64,000 nt of DNA. It comes from Ehrlichia muris AS145 (lineage in GTDB: Bacteria; Pseudomonadota; Alphaproteobacteria; Rickettsiales; Anaplasmataceae). Numbering within the stretch: the first letter of the stretch is position 1; each line of letters opens with the position of its first letter. Positions 9,548 to 20,700 of the stretch are shown in pieces. The DNA is taken from assembly GCF_000508225.1 (NCBI RefSeq), contig NC_023063.1, positions 496,001 to 560,000 on the forward strand, in the 5' to 3' direction. A program made the position numbers and the translations under genes. The notes under the pieces are model-generated. The model was given only the letters and a program-made list of their open reading frames with translations, made no database searches and was not told where the DNA came from.

Positions 9548-10249
9548 ATGAAAATTATCTTGTATCTAAAAATTATACTTTTGGTATTAATTTGTTCAAA
9601 ATGCAATGAAGTGTTTGCAAAAGATATACTAAATAACTCTATTGGCAATTTTTATATTGGTGGGTCTTATGGGTATGATAAGAAAATACTAGAGTTTAAA
9701 ACTGGAAATGGATATTTAGATTTTGATTTTAGTGTAAATAATGTAGTAGGTTATAATGTTGACCTGTTATTAGGTTATATATGTCCTAGTGCTTCTTTAA
9801 ATAATTTTAGGACTGATTTAGAATTTGTGTATATGACTAAGAAAAAAATACTTAATGAACAAAAGATAGCTAATAAAGATAATGAAGAACCTTTAGAAAA
9901 GAAAATGTTATATTGGAATAGCAATAATTATAAAATTTTCTTTAATCTGTACTATGATGTTGGTAATTTTTTTAGTGTAAGGGACCTTACGTTTTTCTTT
10001 GGATCAGGTATTGATATCCATTATCTTATCGGTTGGCTTTCAAAAAATAGTGAATCTCTAGATCTTAAAAACAAATTAATGATACAAAATATGATTGGTA
10101 TAAAATATCAATTATTACGTAATATTGCTATTTATAGTGGTTATAGATGTTTTATTGGTTATGCAAAACCCAGAGATGATGTTAATTTGAAACATTGTTG
10201 TATTTTAGGATCTTATGGTCTTATATTTGGTTTAGAATTTATTTTTTAA
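9548..10249 (+). CDS. predicted outer-membrane beta-barrel protein
   Basis: About 233 residues from the ATG at 9548. A TTG at 9524 is in frame, but the ATG gives a standard signal peptide (Lys, then IILYLKIILLVLI, then a possible cleavage after FA around residue 24). The mature part has alternating hydrophobic/polar strands, many aromatics and Gly, and ends in a C-terminal Phe (GLEFIF), typical of outer-membrane barrels. It resembles the small Ehrlichia/Anaplasma surface barrel proteins in design, but I could not assign it to the P44/Msp2/OMP-1 family. The signal region has a Cys in LVLICSK but no clear lipobox. Confidence 0.6.
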   Translation: MKIILYLKIILLVLICSKCNEVFAKDILNNSIGNFYIGGSYGYDKKILEFKTGNGYLDFDFSVNNVVGYNVDLLLGYICPSASLNNFRTDLEFVYMTKKKILNEQKIANKDNEEPLEKKMLYWNSNNYKIFFNLYYDVGNFFSVRDLTFFFGSGIDIHYLIGWLSKNSESLDLKNKLMIQNMIGIKYQLLRNIAIYSGYRCFIGYAKPRDDVNLKHCCILGSYGLIFGLEFIF

Positions 10250-10622
10250 TGCTATATATTAATTATTATTTATAATATATTGATTTTTAGTTATAAATTT
10301 TTTGCTTATTATTGTGTGAATTATAGAAGTGGTTTTTCTAAAAAATTTGTTATTATATGTTTCATGATTAAAAACGTGTTGTTAATTGTACATGAGTATG
10401 CATTAATCTAATTCTTAAATATGTTATTTATCTTATTGATAATATATTAATATACAAGTAATTTATAGTTAAAAATGATGCAAGATAGTAATATCTCAAT
10501 AAGGTAATGTAAAAATTATTGACTTATATTGATTGTATTAGATGATTTATCCTAATAATTTTTATGTTGACTTCATAGTAGAGATTTGTATATCAACTAT
10601 ATAGTTAATATTTTTACTTTTT
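10250..10622. other. AT-rich intergenic region
   Basis: About 370 bases between two outer-membrane protein genes on the same strand; it probably holds the promoter of the second. Nothing else recognised. Confidence 0.4.
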
Positions 10623-11315
10623 ATGAAAAATTATATATATGCCATTATATGTTTTACAGTTATTACATTTAGTTTTGATGCTATAGCTAATCATTTTTAT
10701 TTAAAAGGAGGTTATAATTTTTTGGGGGATTATTCTGATAGTTTTAAATCAGAATATATAGATTATCAGCATTTTAATATAGATATTAGTACTGCGCTTG
10801 GGTATAAATTGGATAATAATTTTTTTTATGAATTTAAAATAAGGTATACAAATATAAAACCTGCAATACATAAATTAATGGATTTTGAAAAGATGGATTT
10901 GATTGATATATTGCAAAGGATTATTGGTAAAAAACTCTATACATCAAAGATAGAAAATGTATTTGAAATTAATAGTGTTACTACTCTTGTTAATTCTGGG
11001 TATGATTATGTTATTAATAATAAATTGACGGCATACTTAAGTTGTGGAATTGGTATTGCTGGTTTATTGAATTATCAGGGATTTAGAAGTCATATTTTTA
11101 CTCATTATGGTGTGAGCGTGCAGAGTGAGGTTGGATTGTGTTATGTTGATAAAAAAAAAGTGAGTTTATGTGTAGGATATAGCTATTTGAGGAATTATTG
11201 GAAATATGATACAAATAAAATCTATGATGAAGATGGAAATACTGTAATGTATCATTTTCAGGATTTTCAATTAAATTCTCATGTTGTATTTGCTGATTTT
11301 AAAGTTATGTTATAA
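10623..11315 (+). CDS. predicted outer-membrane beta-barrel protein
   Basis: A 230-residue protein starting with a signal peptide (MKNYIYAIICFTVITFSFDAIA, probable cleavage after AIA). The mature part begins NHFYLKGGYNFLGDY, like a first barrel strand after processing. It has repeated amphipathic strands with YKL, YEFKIRYTN and GLCYVD segments. The end (SHVVFADFKVML) is strand-like. Same general design as the gene at 9548-10249, so these may be a tandem pair of surface proteins. Unnamed family; surface location is inferred. Confidence 0.6.
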   Translation: MKNYIYAIICFTVITFSFDAIANHFYLKGGYNFLGDYSDSFKSEYIDYQHFNIDISTALGYKLDNNFFYEFKIRYTNIKPAIHKLMDFEKMDLIDILQRIIGKKLYTSKIENVFEINSVTTLVNSGYDYVINNKLTAYLSCGIGIAGLLNYQGFRSHIFTHYGVSVQSEVGLCYVDKKKVSLCVGYSYLRNYWKYDTNKIYDEDGNTVMYHFQDFQLNSHVVFADFKVML

Positions 11316-11330
11316 TACTGGTTTAAGCTC

Positions 11331-11353
11331 TACTATGCTTGAGGCATGTAGTA
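11331..11353 (+). terminator. weak hairpin after outer-membrane protein gene
   Basis: TACTA at 11331-11335 pairs with TAGTA at 11349-11353, with TGC/GCA pairing inside and a two-base bulge. It lies 16 bases after the stop codon and is followed by ATTGTTTA. Weak evidence for a terminator. Confidence 0.28.
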
Positions 11354-11548
11354 ATTGTTTAATGAGGTTTATTTGATAAAAATATCGATGCTATTGTGAT
11401 GAATTTTAGAATTTATCAATAGTATATAATACTATATTTAATTTTTTAGAAATGAAATTTTGCTGATTTTTTTAATAATTTTCTTGCATTGTGTGGTTAT
11501 ACTTTATATAACTTGGAAAATATAAAAATGTTAGCTTGGTAGTGTATA

Positions 11549-12814
11549 ATGGTCAAGAGTCTTTCAAATAATCTATCTGGATTTCTTCTTTCTCCGCTTG
11601 CTCCTACTAATTTTCCTGTTATGCCTAAAATTAATGGAATAGAGTTGTATTCTTTTGCTTGTGGTATTAGAGGAACTTTAGATAAGCTTGATCTTTTAAT
11701 AGTAAAAATGCCAGTTAACACTACTGTGGGTGGTGTTTTTACAACTTCTTATACAGCAAGTAGCAATGTTGAACATTGTAAGAAAATACTTCCTTATGGT
11801 AAAGCAAGAGTTTTAATTGTAAATTCTGGTAATGCTAATGTCGCAGTAGGTGTTGGAGGATATAAAGTTGTTGAAGAAGTTACAAGATTATGTGCAGAAA
11901 GGTTTGGTTGTTCTACTCAAGAAGTCTATTTCTGCTCTACAGGAGTTATAGGCGTTCCCTTGCCGATTGATAAAATTAAATCTGTTATACTAGATCCTAT
12001 ATGGAGTAATGCTAAAAACTCCTGGGAAGATGCTGCTAATAGTATTACTACAACTGATACTTTTATAAAGATGGTAACAAGAGAAGTATTAATTTGTGGT
12101 GAGAAAGTTACGATTAATGGAATATGTAAGGGTTCAGGTATGATTGCGCCTAATATGGCGACAATGTTAGCATATGTTTTTACTGATGCTAATATCAAAT
12201 CAGATGTATTGCAAAAATTATTAAAAGAATATGTTGATGTATCTTTTAATAATATTACTGTTGATGGTGATACTTCTACTAGTGATTCAGTTTTGATATT
12301 TGCTACAAATCTTGCTAAACATAAACAGGTATGCTCTGCTGATGATCAAGTCATTGATGATTTTAAAATTGCTTTAAAAGATATGCTAGTGGAAATGGCA
12401 CATTTGATTATCAGAGATGGAGAAGGAGTGGAAAAATTTATTACAATTAATATTAAAAATGCTGTGTCATTGAATTCTGCTAGAAAATTAGGGTTTTCGG
12501 TAGCGAATTCCTTACTTGTAAAGACTGCTATAGCAGGTGGAGATGCTAATTGGGGTAGGATAGTTATGGCTATAGGTAAAGCTGGAGAGCCATTTAATAA
12601 GAATGAGATTTCGTTGAAAATAGGGGATAATGTTGTATTAGTAAATGGTGAAATTAGTCCTACCTATAATAAAGTTGCTGTTAATCAATATGTAAAAGAT
12701 GAGCAGAATATTTATATTGAAGTTGATATTAATACTGGTAATTTTGATGCAACTATATGGACTTGTGATTTAACCCATAGATTTGTTGATATTAATAGCA
12801 AATATTTGACTTAA
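11549..12814 (+). CDS. argJ: glutamate N-acetyltransferase / amino-acid acetyltransferase
   Basis: Transfers acetyl from N-acetylornithine to glutamate, recycling the acetyl group in arginine synthesis, and may also make N-acetylglutamate from acetyl-CoA. The 421-residue protein has the usual length. It contains the self-cleavage motif KGSGMIAPNMATML at about 195-208, where the Thr becomes the N-terminal nucleophile of the beta chain. GDTSTSDS and the DANWGRI segment are further family signatures. With the argG fragment 2 kb away, this marks an arginine biosynthesis neighbourhood. The ATG at 11549 keeps the conserved start of the domain. Confidence 0.93.
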   Translation: MVKSLSNNLSGFLLSPLAPTNFPVMPKINGIELYSFACGIRGTLDKLDLLIVKMPVNTTVGGVFTTSYTASSNVEHCKKILPYGKARVLIVNSGNANVAVGVGGYKVVEEVTRLCAERFGCSTQEVYFCSTGVIGVPLPIDKIKSVILDPIWSNAKNSWEDAANSITTTDTFIKMVTREVLICGEKVTINGICKGSGMIAPNMATMLAYVFTDANIKSDVLQKLLKEYVDVSFNNITVDGDTSTSDSVLIFATNLAKHKQVCSADDQVIDDFKIALKDMLVEMAHLIIRDGEGVEKFITINIKNAVSLNSARKLGFSVANSLLVKTAIAGGDANWGRIVMAIGKAGEPFNKNEISLKIGDNVVLVNGEISPTYNKVAVNQYVKDEQNIYIEVDINTGNFDATIWTCDLTHRFVDINSKYLT

Positions 12815-12816
12815 TG

Positions 12817-13141
12817 ATTATTGTTAATTTTAGAAATTATTAATGAATTTAAAAATAGCTACGTGGAATGTTAATTCTGTGTTAGGAAGAGGTTGGATCA
12901 TCTATGTAATTGGTTGATAGAATATGATATTGATATAGCATTATTACAAGAAATAAAGTGTACAAATGAACTATTTCTTATTATTATTGTTAATTTTAGA
13001 AATTATTAATGAATTTAAAAATAGCTACGTGGAATGTTAATTCTGTTAGGAAGAGGTTGGATCATCTATGTAATTGGTTGATAGAATATGATATTGATAT
13101 AGCATTATTACAAGAAATAAAGTGTACAAATGAACTATTTC
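12817..13141. repeat. 166-bp tandem duplication of the xth start region
   Basis: 12817-12977 and 12983-13141 are direct repeats. Each holds the end of the argJ-xth spacer and the first 40-odd codons of xth. They differ by two extra bases (GT) in the first copy near 12887 and are separated by a few TTA-rich bases. The first copy is broken (see 12843-12917); the second leads into the intact gene. Confidence 0.93.
12843..12917 (+). pseudogene. xth: duplicated xth 5' stub
   Basis: An ATG with the same upstream bases as the real xth start opens a frame whose first 13 residues match Xth (MNLKIATWNVNSV). A two-base insertion then shifts it to a stop after 24 residues. If translated it would be a short leader peptide 90 bases ahead of xth. 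Most simply it is debris of the tandem duplication. Confidence 0.88.
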
Positions 13142-13854
13142 CTTTTTTTAATGTGGAATCATTAGGATATAGGTGTTATGTACATGGACAGAAGGCTAGA
13201 AATGGGGTAGCTATTATAACAAGGTATCCTATAGTTGGGGAATTGGTTACAAGTATTTTTTTATCTGATTACGAATCTAGTTTATGTTACAAATTAAGTT
13301 CAGAAGGTTTTATTTATAATTATAGAGAATCTCGTTATTTAGAGTGTGTGATTTTATGTAATAATGTTAAAGTTCGTGTTGCTAGTATATATGTTCCTAA
13401 TGGGCAAAGTATTGATTCTGATGCGTTTCAATATAAACTTGGATTTTTTGATCAGTTAAGGGAACATATGTTCTCTTTACTTACACAGGAAGATATTTTA
13501 ATATTGGGTGGTGATTATAATGTAGGGCCTTATCCTATAGATGTGTATTCTCCTGAAATTATGGATGGTAGGCTGTGCTTTCATAAATCTGAAAGAGAAA
13601 AATTTCGATCTATCTTAAATCTGGGATTTACAGATGCTTTTCGGATATTAAATGAGTATGAGCAGAAGTTTACTTGGTGGAATTATAAAGCAGGTGCATG
13701 GCAAGCAAACAAAGGTTTAAGGATAGATCATTTATTGTTGTCACCACAAGCTGCAGATAAGCTGTTATCTTGTGTTATTCATGATAAACTCAGAAGTTTA
13801 GATACACCTTCTGATCATGCTCCAGTTGTATGTAATATTGATTTAAGTTCTTAG
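13009..13854 (+). CDS. xth: exodeoxyribonuclease III (copy B, complete)
   Basis: 281 residues, slightly longer than the 268-residue E. coli enzyme. Mg2+-dependent 3'-5' exonuclease and AP endonuclease in DNA repair. Visible motifs: KIATWNVNSVR at the start, the catalytic Glu in LLQEIK (about 36), NGVAII, GGDYNVGP (about 155), LRIDHLLLSP (about 240) and the active-site His in PSDHAPV near the C-terminus. The start at 13009 is conserved in the family. It is preceded by its own duplicated 5' stub. Translation from residue 17 onward is identical to the copy at the left edge of the window. Confidence 0.96.
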   Translation: MNLKIATWNVNSVRKRLDHLCNWLIEYDIDIALLQEIKCTNELFPFFNVESLGYRCYVHGQKARNGVAIITRYPIVGELVTSIFLSDYESSLCYKLSSEGFIYNYRESRYLECVILCNNVKVRVASIYVPNGQSIDSDAFQYKLGFFDQLREHMFSLLTQEDILILGGDYNVGPYPIDVYSPEIMDGRLCFHKSEREKFRSILNLGFTDAFRILNEYEQKFTWWNYKAGAWQANKGLRIDHLLLSPQAADKLLSCVIHDKLRSLDTPSDHAPVVCNIDLSS

Positions 13855-14268
13855 TCAGTTTATGTATAAATATAATGTTTGATTTGTTTAATATATAGGA
13901 ATTTGTGTTTTACAATATGTGCTGTGTTTTAAATATAGAAATAAATTAATTTTTATAATAAGAACATATAAATATCTAAATCATAGTTAAAACTATATAT
14001 GTAAACGTTCTTTAATCTATACAACTGCCCCTACTTGTGAAGGTACATATTACAATATATTTTTAGTGTATTACCAAAAATTTAAAAATGTTTTGTTTGT
14101 AGTTTTATATATGCTATAACGCATTTTTCGTCAGATATATATTGATTGATGATATGAATAATTGAGGAAGGTTAAGACATACTTTTTGATATTTTAACTG
14201 GACTTATTAAGTATGTAAATATAATGTGTTGGTTTACTGTGGAAAAGTCTAATTGTATATTGTGAGTG
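13855..14268. other. intergenic region after xth (copy B)
   Basis: Repeat of the gap after xth in copy A. Nothing recognised. Confidence 0.4.
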
Positions 14269-15032
14269 TTATCTACTGTGCTCGAGGCTTTCTTGATATT
14301 TAGTAAGATGTTGTCTTTCTTCTGCTACATTAGATTTTATAGCTTCTACCTGTAAATTTAATGATATTGAAGGATCATTTTCTTGCATGGTTTTCATAAG
14401 AACCATAGAAGTAATAATTGATATATATACTGAAAATAATAAGATCTTAAAAATATCAGTGCCATTATGTGTTATGAAATAACTAATAGATGTGAAACTT
14501 ACATTTGCTATTGATATAATTAATGCCGCACTCCAGTTTACCATTGACCATATTGTATATTTTGTAGATGTATTGGTCTTTTTTAGTTCTTTATATTGTT
14601 TAATATTTGTGTCTAATAAAATCGAAGCATATTCTATGACAAAAAGTGAAGATAGTATATTCAATATAGAAGCAGCTATAGCCATAGGCTTATTAATTGG
14701 CAAAATTAAAATGGTAATAGTGGATATAATATTGAGTCCTAGTAAGCTTACTGCTTCTCCTATAAATCCCAAGTAAGAAAATAAGATTTTTTTTTGCAGA
14801 TTTTTTTTTTGTAGTTTTTTAATATAATACTTAAGTTGTATATTATATTAATACTATAGAGTAATATTGATAATATTGATAGTATTGCAGTATATGAGAA
14901 TATAAGATTTTTAGCATCTTTTGGAATAGTTGATATTGATTTTATTATAAAAAAAACATTCCATAATGATAAAATTATTATTATGGTTATAAGATGAATT
15001 TTTGTGTAACTTAGAGCCTTACTTTTGATCAT
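14269..15032 (-). pseudogene. membrane protein gene split by a frameshift (copy B)
   Basis: Counterpart of the intact gene at 1286-1990. The T run at 14801-14810 has ten bases instead of eleven, shifting the frame after residue 77, so the 5' part stops after 90 residues. The 3' part stays open to 14269 and has a 22-residue C-terminal extension not read in copy A, because the T4 run at 14335-14338 is T5 there. The gene may be inactivated, phase-variable through the poly-T tract, or mis-sequenced. The break lies between the second and third predicted membrane helices. Confidence 0.82.
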
Positions 15033-15409
15033 ATTTGTATACTTTAAGGTTATGTAAATTTATGATTTTTGTTCCTTGTTTTTGCATCATTTTAATAATA
15101 AAACTTTTTTTAAGATAATTATTTTTTATTTAATGCATAAGTATACAGTATATTTTTTGTTGTAGAAATATCTTTTGATATAGGAAGTATTTTATAATAT
15201 TATCCTTTCTGTTATGCAAGTTTATAAAAATAAGGTGGTCCTATATAAAAAACCGTGTATTTATATAACAAGATGTATAAGATCGCCTTTAAAAGCATAT
15301 GTAGTTTTAATATTTCTTTTATTAAGTTATAGACATTAAATTTTTTATAATTAATTATTGTATAATTGTATTGAAATTATAAGAGTCGTATGTTATATGA
15401 TTACTAAAA
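15033..15409. other. intergenic region upstream of tRNA-Met (copy B)
   Basis: Repeat of 1991-2367. Nothing recognised beyond presumed promoters. Confidence 0.4.
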
Positions 15410-15481
15410 GGCTAGGTAGCTCAGTGGTAGAGCAGGAGAATCATAATCTCTTGGCCGTGGGTTCGAATCCCTCCTTAGCCA
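15410..15481 (+). tRNA. tRNA-Met (anticodon CAT), copy B
   Basis: Sequence identical to the tRNA at 2368-2439, with the same CAT anticodon in loop ATCATAA. The duplication gives two genes for this elongator tRNA. The 3' seven bases again overlap the end of the opposing membrane protein gene. Confidence 0.93.
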
Positions 15482-16275
15482 CTTACACTATTATTTAATA
15501 TTTTGTGTTGATCCTGTATTTCAATATCTGATAATGCTAAGTTAGTAGAGAGTTCTATCTTGAGTATTGTTATTGTTAATAATATACTAATTGCAATGCA
15601 TGATATTCTAATTATTGGTCCAAGAGGAAAGTTGATTGGCCCGTTATTGTGGTGATTTTCTGTGTCAAAGAGCGAAAAAAATCGAGTTTGTTCTAAGACA
15701 TTAATGATTTTGCCAACAAATGCTATAAGACTTATCACTAGTGACACTATAGAAAGGGAAAATAAGCATACCAGATGTTTTTTTTGTGTTGTATGCTTAT
15801 TTTGTTTCATTCTATGATAGTTAAAATATATTAGCAATGGTGATGCTATTAATAGCTTGATTAATATGCAAGCAAAGTCTACAGCGCCTTTGGTATGGAT
15901 TGCTGTTTTGTTACTTGATACTATCTCTAAATTACCTGCTGCTACTTGATGTATCGCAATGATTTGTATTATTATTGCAATTGTAGTACTAAGTACTTCA
16001 GCTGTGTGTGCTACTTTTTTATATTTCATTAAAGAGTTTTTATTGTCAGTATGGTGTGTACATGCTAATTCATGGTACGATAGTAGATACAGTATAATGC
16101 GTGCTGATAAAACCATCAGCAGATTAATTAACAATAGATCTTTAGCACTAAGCTTAGAAGGGAACCTGATTAGCTGTATAAAAATTGCAAATAGGAATAC
16201 TCCAAAGTATATAACATTAGCACAAAGTGCCATGTAGTGCTTAGTTTTATATGTTGCTTTCTTTGAAAAAAACAT
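15475..16275 (-). CDS. multi-pass membrane protein, unknown function (copy B)
   Basis: Translation identical to the 266-residue product of 2433-3233: about six hydrophobic helices with a polar C-terminal tail. It lies 18 bases after fabG on the same strand. No family recognised. Unlike its neighbour at 14269-15032, this frame has stayed intact in both copies. Confidence 0.68.
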   Translation of the reverse strand: MFFSKKATYKTKHYMALCANVIYFGVFLFAIFIQLIRFPSKLSAKDLLLINLLMVLSARIILYLLSYHELACTHHTDNKNSLMKYKKVAHTAEVLSTTIAIIIQIIAIHQVAAGNLEIVSSNKTAIHTKGAVDFACILIKLLIASPLLIYFNYHRMKQNKHTTQKKHLVCLFSLSIVSLVISLIAFVGKIINVLEQTRFFSLFDTENHHNNGPINFPLGPIIRISCIAISILLTITILKIELSTNLALSDIEIQDQHKILNNSVSG

Positions 16276-16293
16276 ACACTTTTTCTATGTTGA

Positions 16294-17040
16294 TTAGTAC
16301 ATTAACATTCCACCGTTGACATGTAAAGTCTGACCTGTAATATATTTACTTTCATCACTAGCTAAGAATAAAACTGCAGCAGCTACTTCTTCTGGTGTAC
16401 CTATTCTTCTCATAGGAATATTTGCAATAATGTTATTGCGTTGCTCTTCGGATAATACATCTGTCATTGGTGTTGCAATAAATCCTGGAGCTATACAATT
16501 TACGGTTATATTTCTACTTGCAAACTCTTTTGCTATGGATTTGCTCATGGCTATAATGGCAGCTTTAGATGCTGCATAACTTGTTTGTCCAGGATTACCA
16601 GTAAATGCTATAATTGAGGAGATGTTAATTATTCTGCCTTGATTATTTTTTAACATTGAACGGCATGCATTACGGTTTAGCTTAAAGGTTGTAGTCAGGT
16701 TTGTATTGATAACTTTATGCCAGTCTTCATCAGAAGTACGTAATGTGAGTTTATCTAATGTAATACCGGCATTACATACGATACCATCAATGCCAGACAT
16801 AATTTTACATGCATTGTCAATTAAACCATTAATCTGTTCATCATTTGTTAAATCGCATGGTAAAGTATGTATTATACTATCTGTGCTTGAAGATTGTTTT
16901 GCGATTTCCTGTAAAACAGATTCTTTAGTACCTGAAATACAAAGTGTAGCTCCTGCATCTGATAAAGTTTTAGTTATAGCCTTTCCAATACCACCAGATG
17001 CTCCAGTAATTAAAAATCTTTTTTGTGATAGATTAAACAT
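16294..17040 (-). CDS. fabG: 3-oxoacyl-[acyl-carrier-protein] reductase (copy B)
   Basis: Identical translation to 3252-3998: 248-residue short-chain dehydrogenase with TGASGGIGKA, the catalytic Ser in ISSIIAF and the YAASK motif. Second gene copy produced by the 13 kb duplication, with the same AGG element ahead of the ATG. Both copies appear functional, so dosage of this fatty-acid synthesis step may be doubled. Confidence 0.95.
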   Translation of the reverse strand: MFNLSQKRFLITGASGGIGKAITKTLSDAGATLCISGTKESVLQEIAKQSSSTDSIIHTLPCDLTNDEQINGLIDNACKIMSGIDGIVCNAGITLDKLTLRTSDEDWHKVINTNLTTTFKLNRNACRSMLKNNQGRIINISSIIAFTGNPGQTSYAASKAAIIAMSKSIAKEFASRNITVNCIAPGFIATPMTDVLSEEQRNNIIANIPMRRIGTPEEVAAAVLFLASDESKYITGQTLHVNGGMLMY

Positions 17041-17795
17041 GTTAAACCTAAATGTACACTTTTAACATGATATGCTACTTTGTTGAAAATGAGAAGTAAA
17101 GAGTTGGTTGTTAAAGTAATGCATAAATATGTTTATGCAATATGATTCAAGATTATTCTAGATAGTGATGTTGTGTAAATATTGAAATATATGTAATATT
17201 TTTTATACTATGGACAAATTTATAGAATATATTTTTGTAAAATTTATGATATTAAATAAGTTCGATAAGCGCGTCATGAGACATAATAGATAAAAAAATA
17301 ATTATGTTCATATCTGGTAGCATTAGGTATAGATTTCTGCAGTTAAAAGTAATTACAAAATGTATTTATTAGTATTCTAGAAATAAAATTGCTCTCAAGT
17401 TAGTGTATATTTCAATTAAATAGATACCTATAATAGTTACTGTAAGGGTTAATTTAATGTTGTTATTGTAGAAAGGTATGCGATTTTATATTTTTTATAG
17501 TAGTAATATATTTTATGGTGTATATTATTTTATATATAGTATTAGTACTGTGTTATGTGTGTTACTATTTGTATAATTCTATTAGAATAGTTTATTTAAG
17601 ATATCCACGTAACTCTTAGAAAAATAATAAAGTCATGAATTTTTATAGAATATTATTAATATTTATGATAAACAAAATATTTGATTTTTATTAGTGTGTT
17701 TAATTATTAACTTCATAATAGGGTTGATTAAATATTCTAGTTGTTAACTAATATGTTGCTGTAGCAAGTATAAGTATTAATGGGAGATATGAGAA
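17041..17795. other. divergent fabG / putA intergenic region (copy B)
   Basis: Repeat of 3999-4752 with one extra A in the run at 17292-17298. No further feature recognised. Confidence 0.4.
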
Positions 17796-20700
17796 ATGAT
17801 AAGTGCATTACAAGCGCCGAATGAAATACGTAGACGTATGCAGATGTTGTATCGTACAGAAGAAAATAGTTATATAAGGTATTTGACAGAGAAAACAGAA
17901 ATATCACAAGATTCTAAAATTAGGATTTATAGTGTTGCAAAACAAATAATAGAAAGAATAAGAGTAGATAGAAATTTAGGTATAATAGATGCTTTTATGC
18001 AAGAGTATGGCTTATCAAATGAAGAAGGCATAGCTCTTATGTGTTTAGCAGAGTCTTTATTAAGAATACCAGATGATTGCACCATAAATGATTTAATAAA
18101 AGATAAGATAGGAAACAGTATGTGGAGTAATCATATAGGTAGTTCTTCATCAATATTTGTTAATGCAGCAACATGGGGTTTATTTATAGGTGGAAGAGTA
18201 TTAAAAGATAGTAGTGATAGTACTCGATTATTTGGTGCTATAAATAATTTATTGAAAACAATGGGTGAGCCTATAATTAGAAAGGCAGTGCGGCAAGCAA
18301 TGTGTATCTTGGGCAAACATTTTATAAAGGGAAGAGATATAATAGAAGCACTTAACAATAGAAAAGCAGGTGAGTTATATTCATTTGATATATTAGGGGA
18401 AGCTGCAAAAACTAGAAAAGATGCAGAAAGATATTTTACTGAATATATGGCAGCGGTAGAAAGTATAGGAAAGTCTAAAATTGTTAATGAAACAGGAAAT
18501 TTAATAGATTATGATGAGATATCAGTCAAAATATCTGCATTACATAATAGATATGAGTTTTCACAAATCGATGAAGTATTAGATGAGATAGTAGATAAAT
18601 TATTGCAAATATGTAGATTGGCAAAAGATCATAACATTCGTGTATGTGTTGATGCAGAAGAAGCAAGTAGATTAGAAATATCATTAATGATACTTGAAAA
18701 ATTGCGATTTGATAGTAGTTTGAATGGATGGGAAGGTCTAGGATTAGCTGTACAAGCGTATCAAAAAAGAGCATTTTCAGTGTTAGATTTTGTGGAAGAT
18801 ATATCAGTTAGATCTCATCATAAAATGATGCTGAGGCTTGTAAAAGGTGCATACTGGGATTATGAAATAAAGAATGCTCAAGAGTTAGGTTTAAGTAGTT
18901 ATCCAGTATTTACAAGAAAGGTGTATACTGATGTGTCATATTTAGCATGTGCAAACAAAATTTTAAGTAAGCCAAATACTTTTTCTCCATGTTTTGCTAC
19001 ACATAATGCTTATACATTGGCTGCAATATTAGAAATGGCAAATAAGGATCATCCAGGGTTTGAATTTCAAAGATTGCACGGTATGGGAGCTAGTTTATAT
19101 GAATATGTAACGCAAGAATTAGCAGCAAATGTTAAGTGTAGAGTTTATGCTCCTGTTGGAAGTTATCAGGATTTACTTCCTTATTTGATTAGAAGATTAT
19201 TAGAAAATGGAGCAAATAGTTCATTTATTAACCAGTTAAATGATAGTAATGTGTCACTGGAACAGTTAATAGAAGATCCATTAGAAAAAGCAAAAGCGTT
19301 AGAATATTTACCTCATCCTAATATAGCATTACCAAAGGACATATTTGGGCCTGATAGACTTAATTCTATGGGTATTGATATTACTGATTCTGTTACTTTA
19401 GCAAGTTTTAATGAAGAAATGAAAAATTATCAAACTTGCAAGTTTAGAGCAGCTCCAATTATAGGGGGAGAAGAGCTAGATGGTAGTTTTAAGGAAGTAT
19501 TTTCTCCAACGAATTCTGAGGATGTTATAGGAGAAGTATTGTTTGCAGATCCTACACAAGCACTATCAGCCTTAGGTATAGCATATGATGCGTTTGAAGA
19601 ATGGTCTAATATTCCAGTTTCTACTCGTGCTGCTATACTAGAAAAAGCAGCTAATTTACTAGAAGAGAATAAAGCAAAGTTAATAACACTACTTATCAGA
19701 GAAGGGGGTAAAGTTATTTCTGACGCTATTGCAGAGGTAAGAGAAGCCGTTGACTTCTTACGTTATTATGCACTTCTTGGGAGGCAAGAATTAGAGCAGT
19801 CAAAAAAATTACCTGGTCCTGTAGGAGAAGATAATTATCTTTATTTCAAAAGTAGAGGGGTATTTGTGTGTATATCTCCTTGGAATTTCCCCTTAGCAAT
19901 ATTTATTGGTCCTATTGCTGCAGCATTAGTTACTGGAAATACTGTACTTGCAAAACCTGCTGAGCAAACTTCTATCATTGCATATGAAACAGTAAAGTTA
20001 TTGTATGATGCTGGGGTGCCGAAAGAAGTTTTACACTTATTATTAGGTCATGGTAAAGAATTAGGAGAAGTATTATTAAAAAATGAGAAAATAGGTGGGG
20101 TAGCATTTACTGGTTCAACAGAGACAGCTAGCATAATTAATCAGTCTATTGCACAAAAAGAAGGTGGTATTATTCCATTCATAGCTGAAACAGGTGGTTT
20201 AAATACCATGATAACTGATACTTCTGCATTAATAGAGCAAGTTACAAATGATGTTATAACATCAGCATTTAAAAGTGCTGGACAAAGATGTTCAGCGTTA
20301 AGGGTATTATTTGTGCAAGAAGAAGTGGCAGATAAACAAATTGAAATGATTTGTGGTGCTATGGAAAGTTTGGTCATAGGAGATCCTATGTTGTTAAATA
20401 CAGATATAGGGCCAGTAATAGATAAGCCATCGCAAGAAATGTTAATGTCTCATGAAAACAAGATGTCACAAGAGGCAAAATTATTATGTAAAGTTAAGTT
20501 AGGAGAAGATTGTAAAAAAGGTTATTTCTTTGCTCCGTGTGCATATGAGATACAAAGTATATCTCAGTTAAAGAGAGAAGTATTTGGTCCAATATTACAT
20601 ATAATCCGTTATAAGAAAGAAAATTTACATAAAATTTTGAATGAGATCAATAGTACAGGATATGGGTTAACATTTGCTGTGCAGAGTAGGGTGCAAAGTA

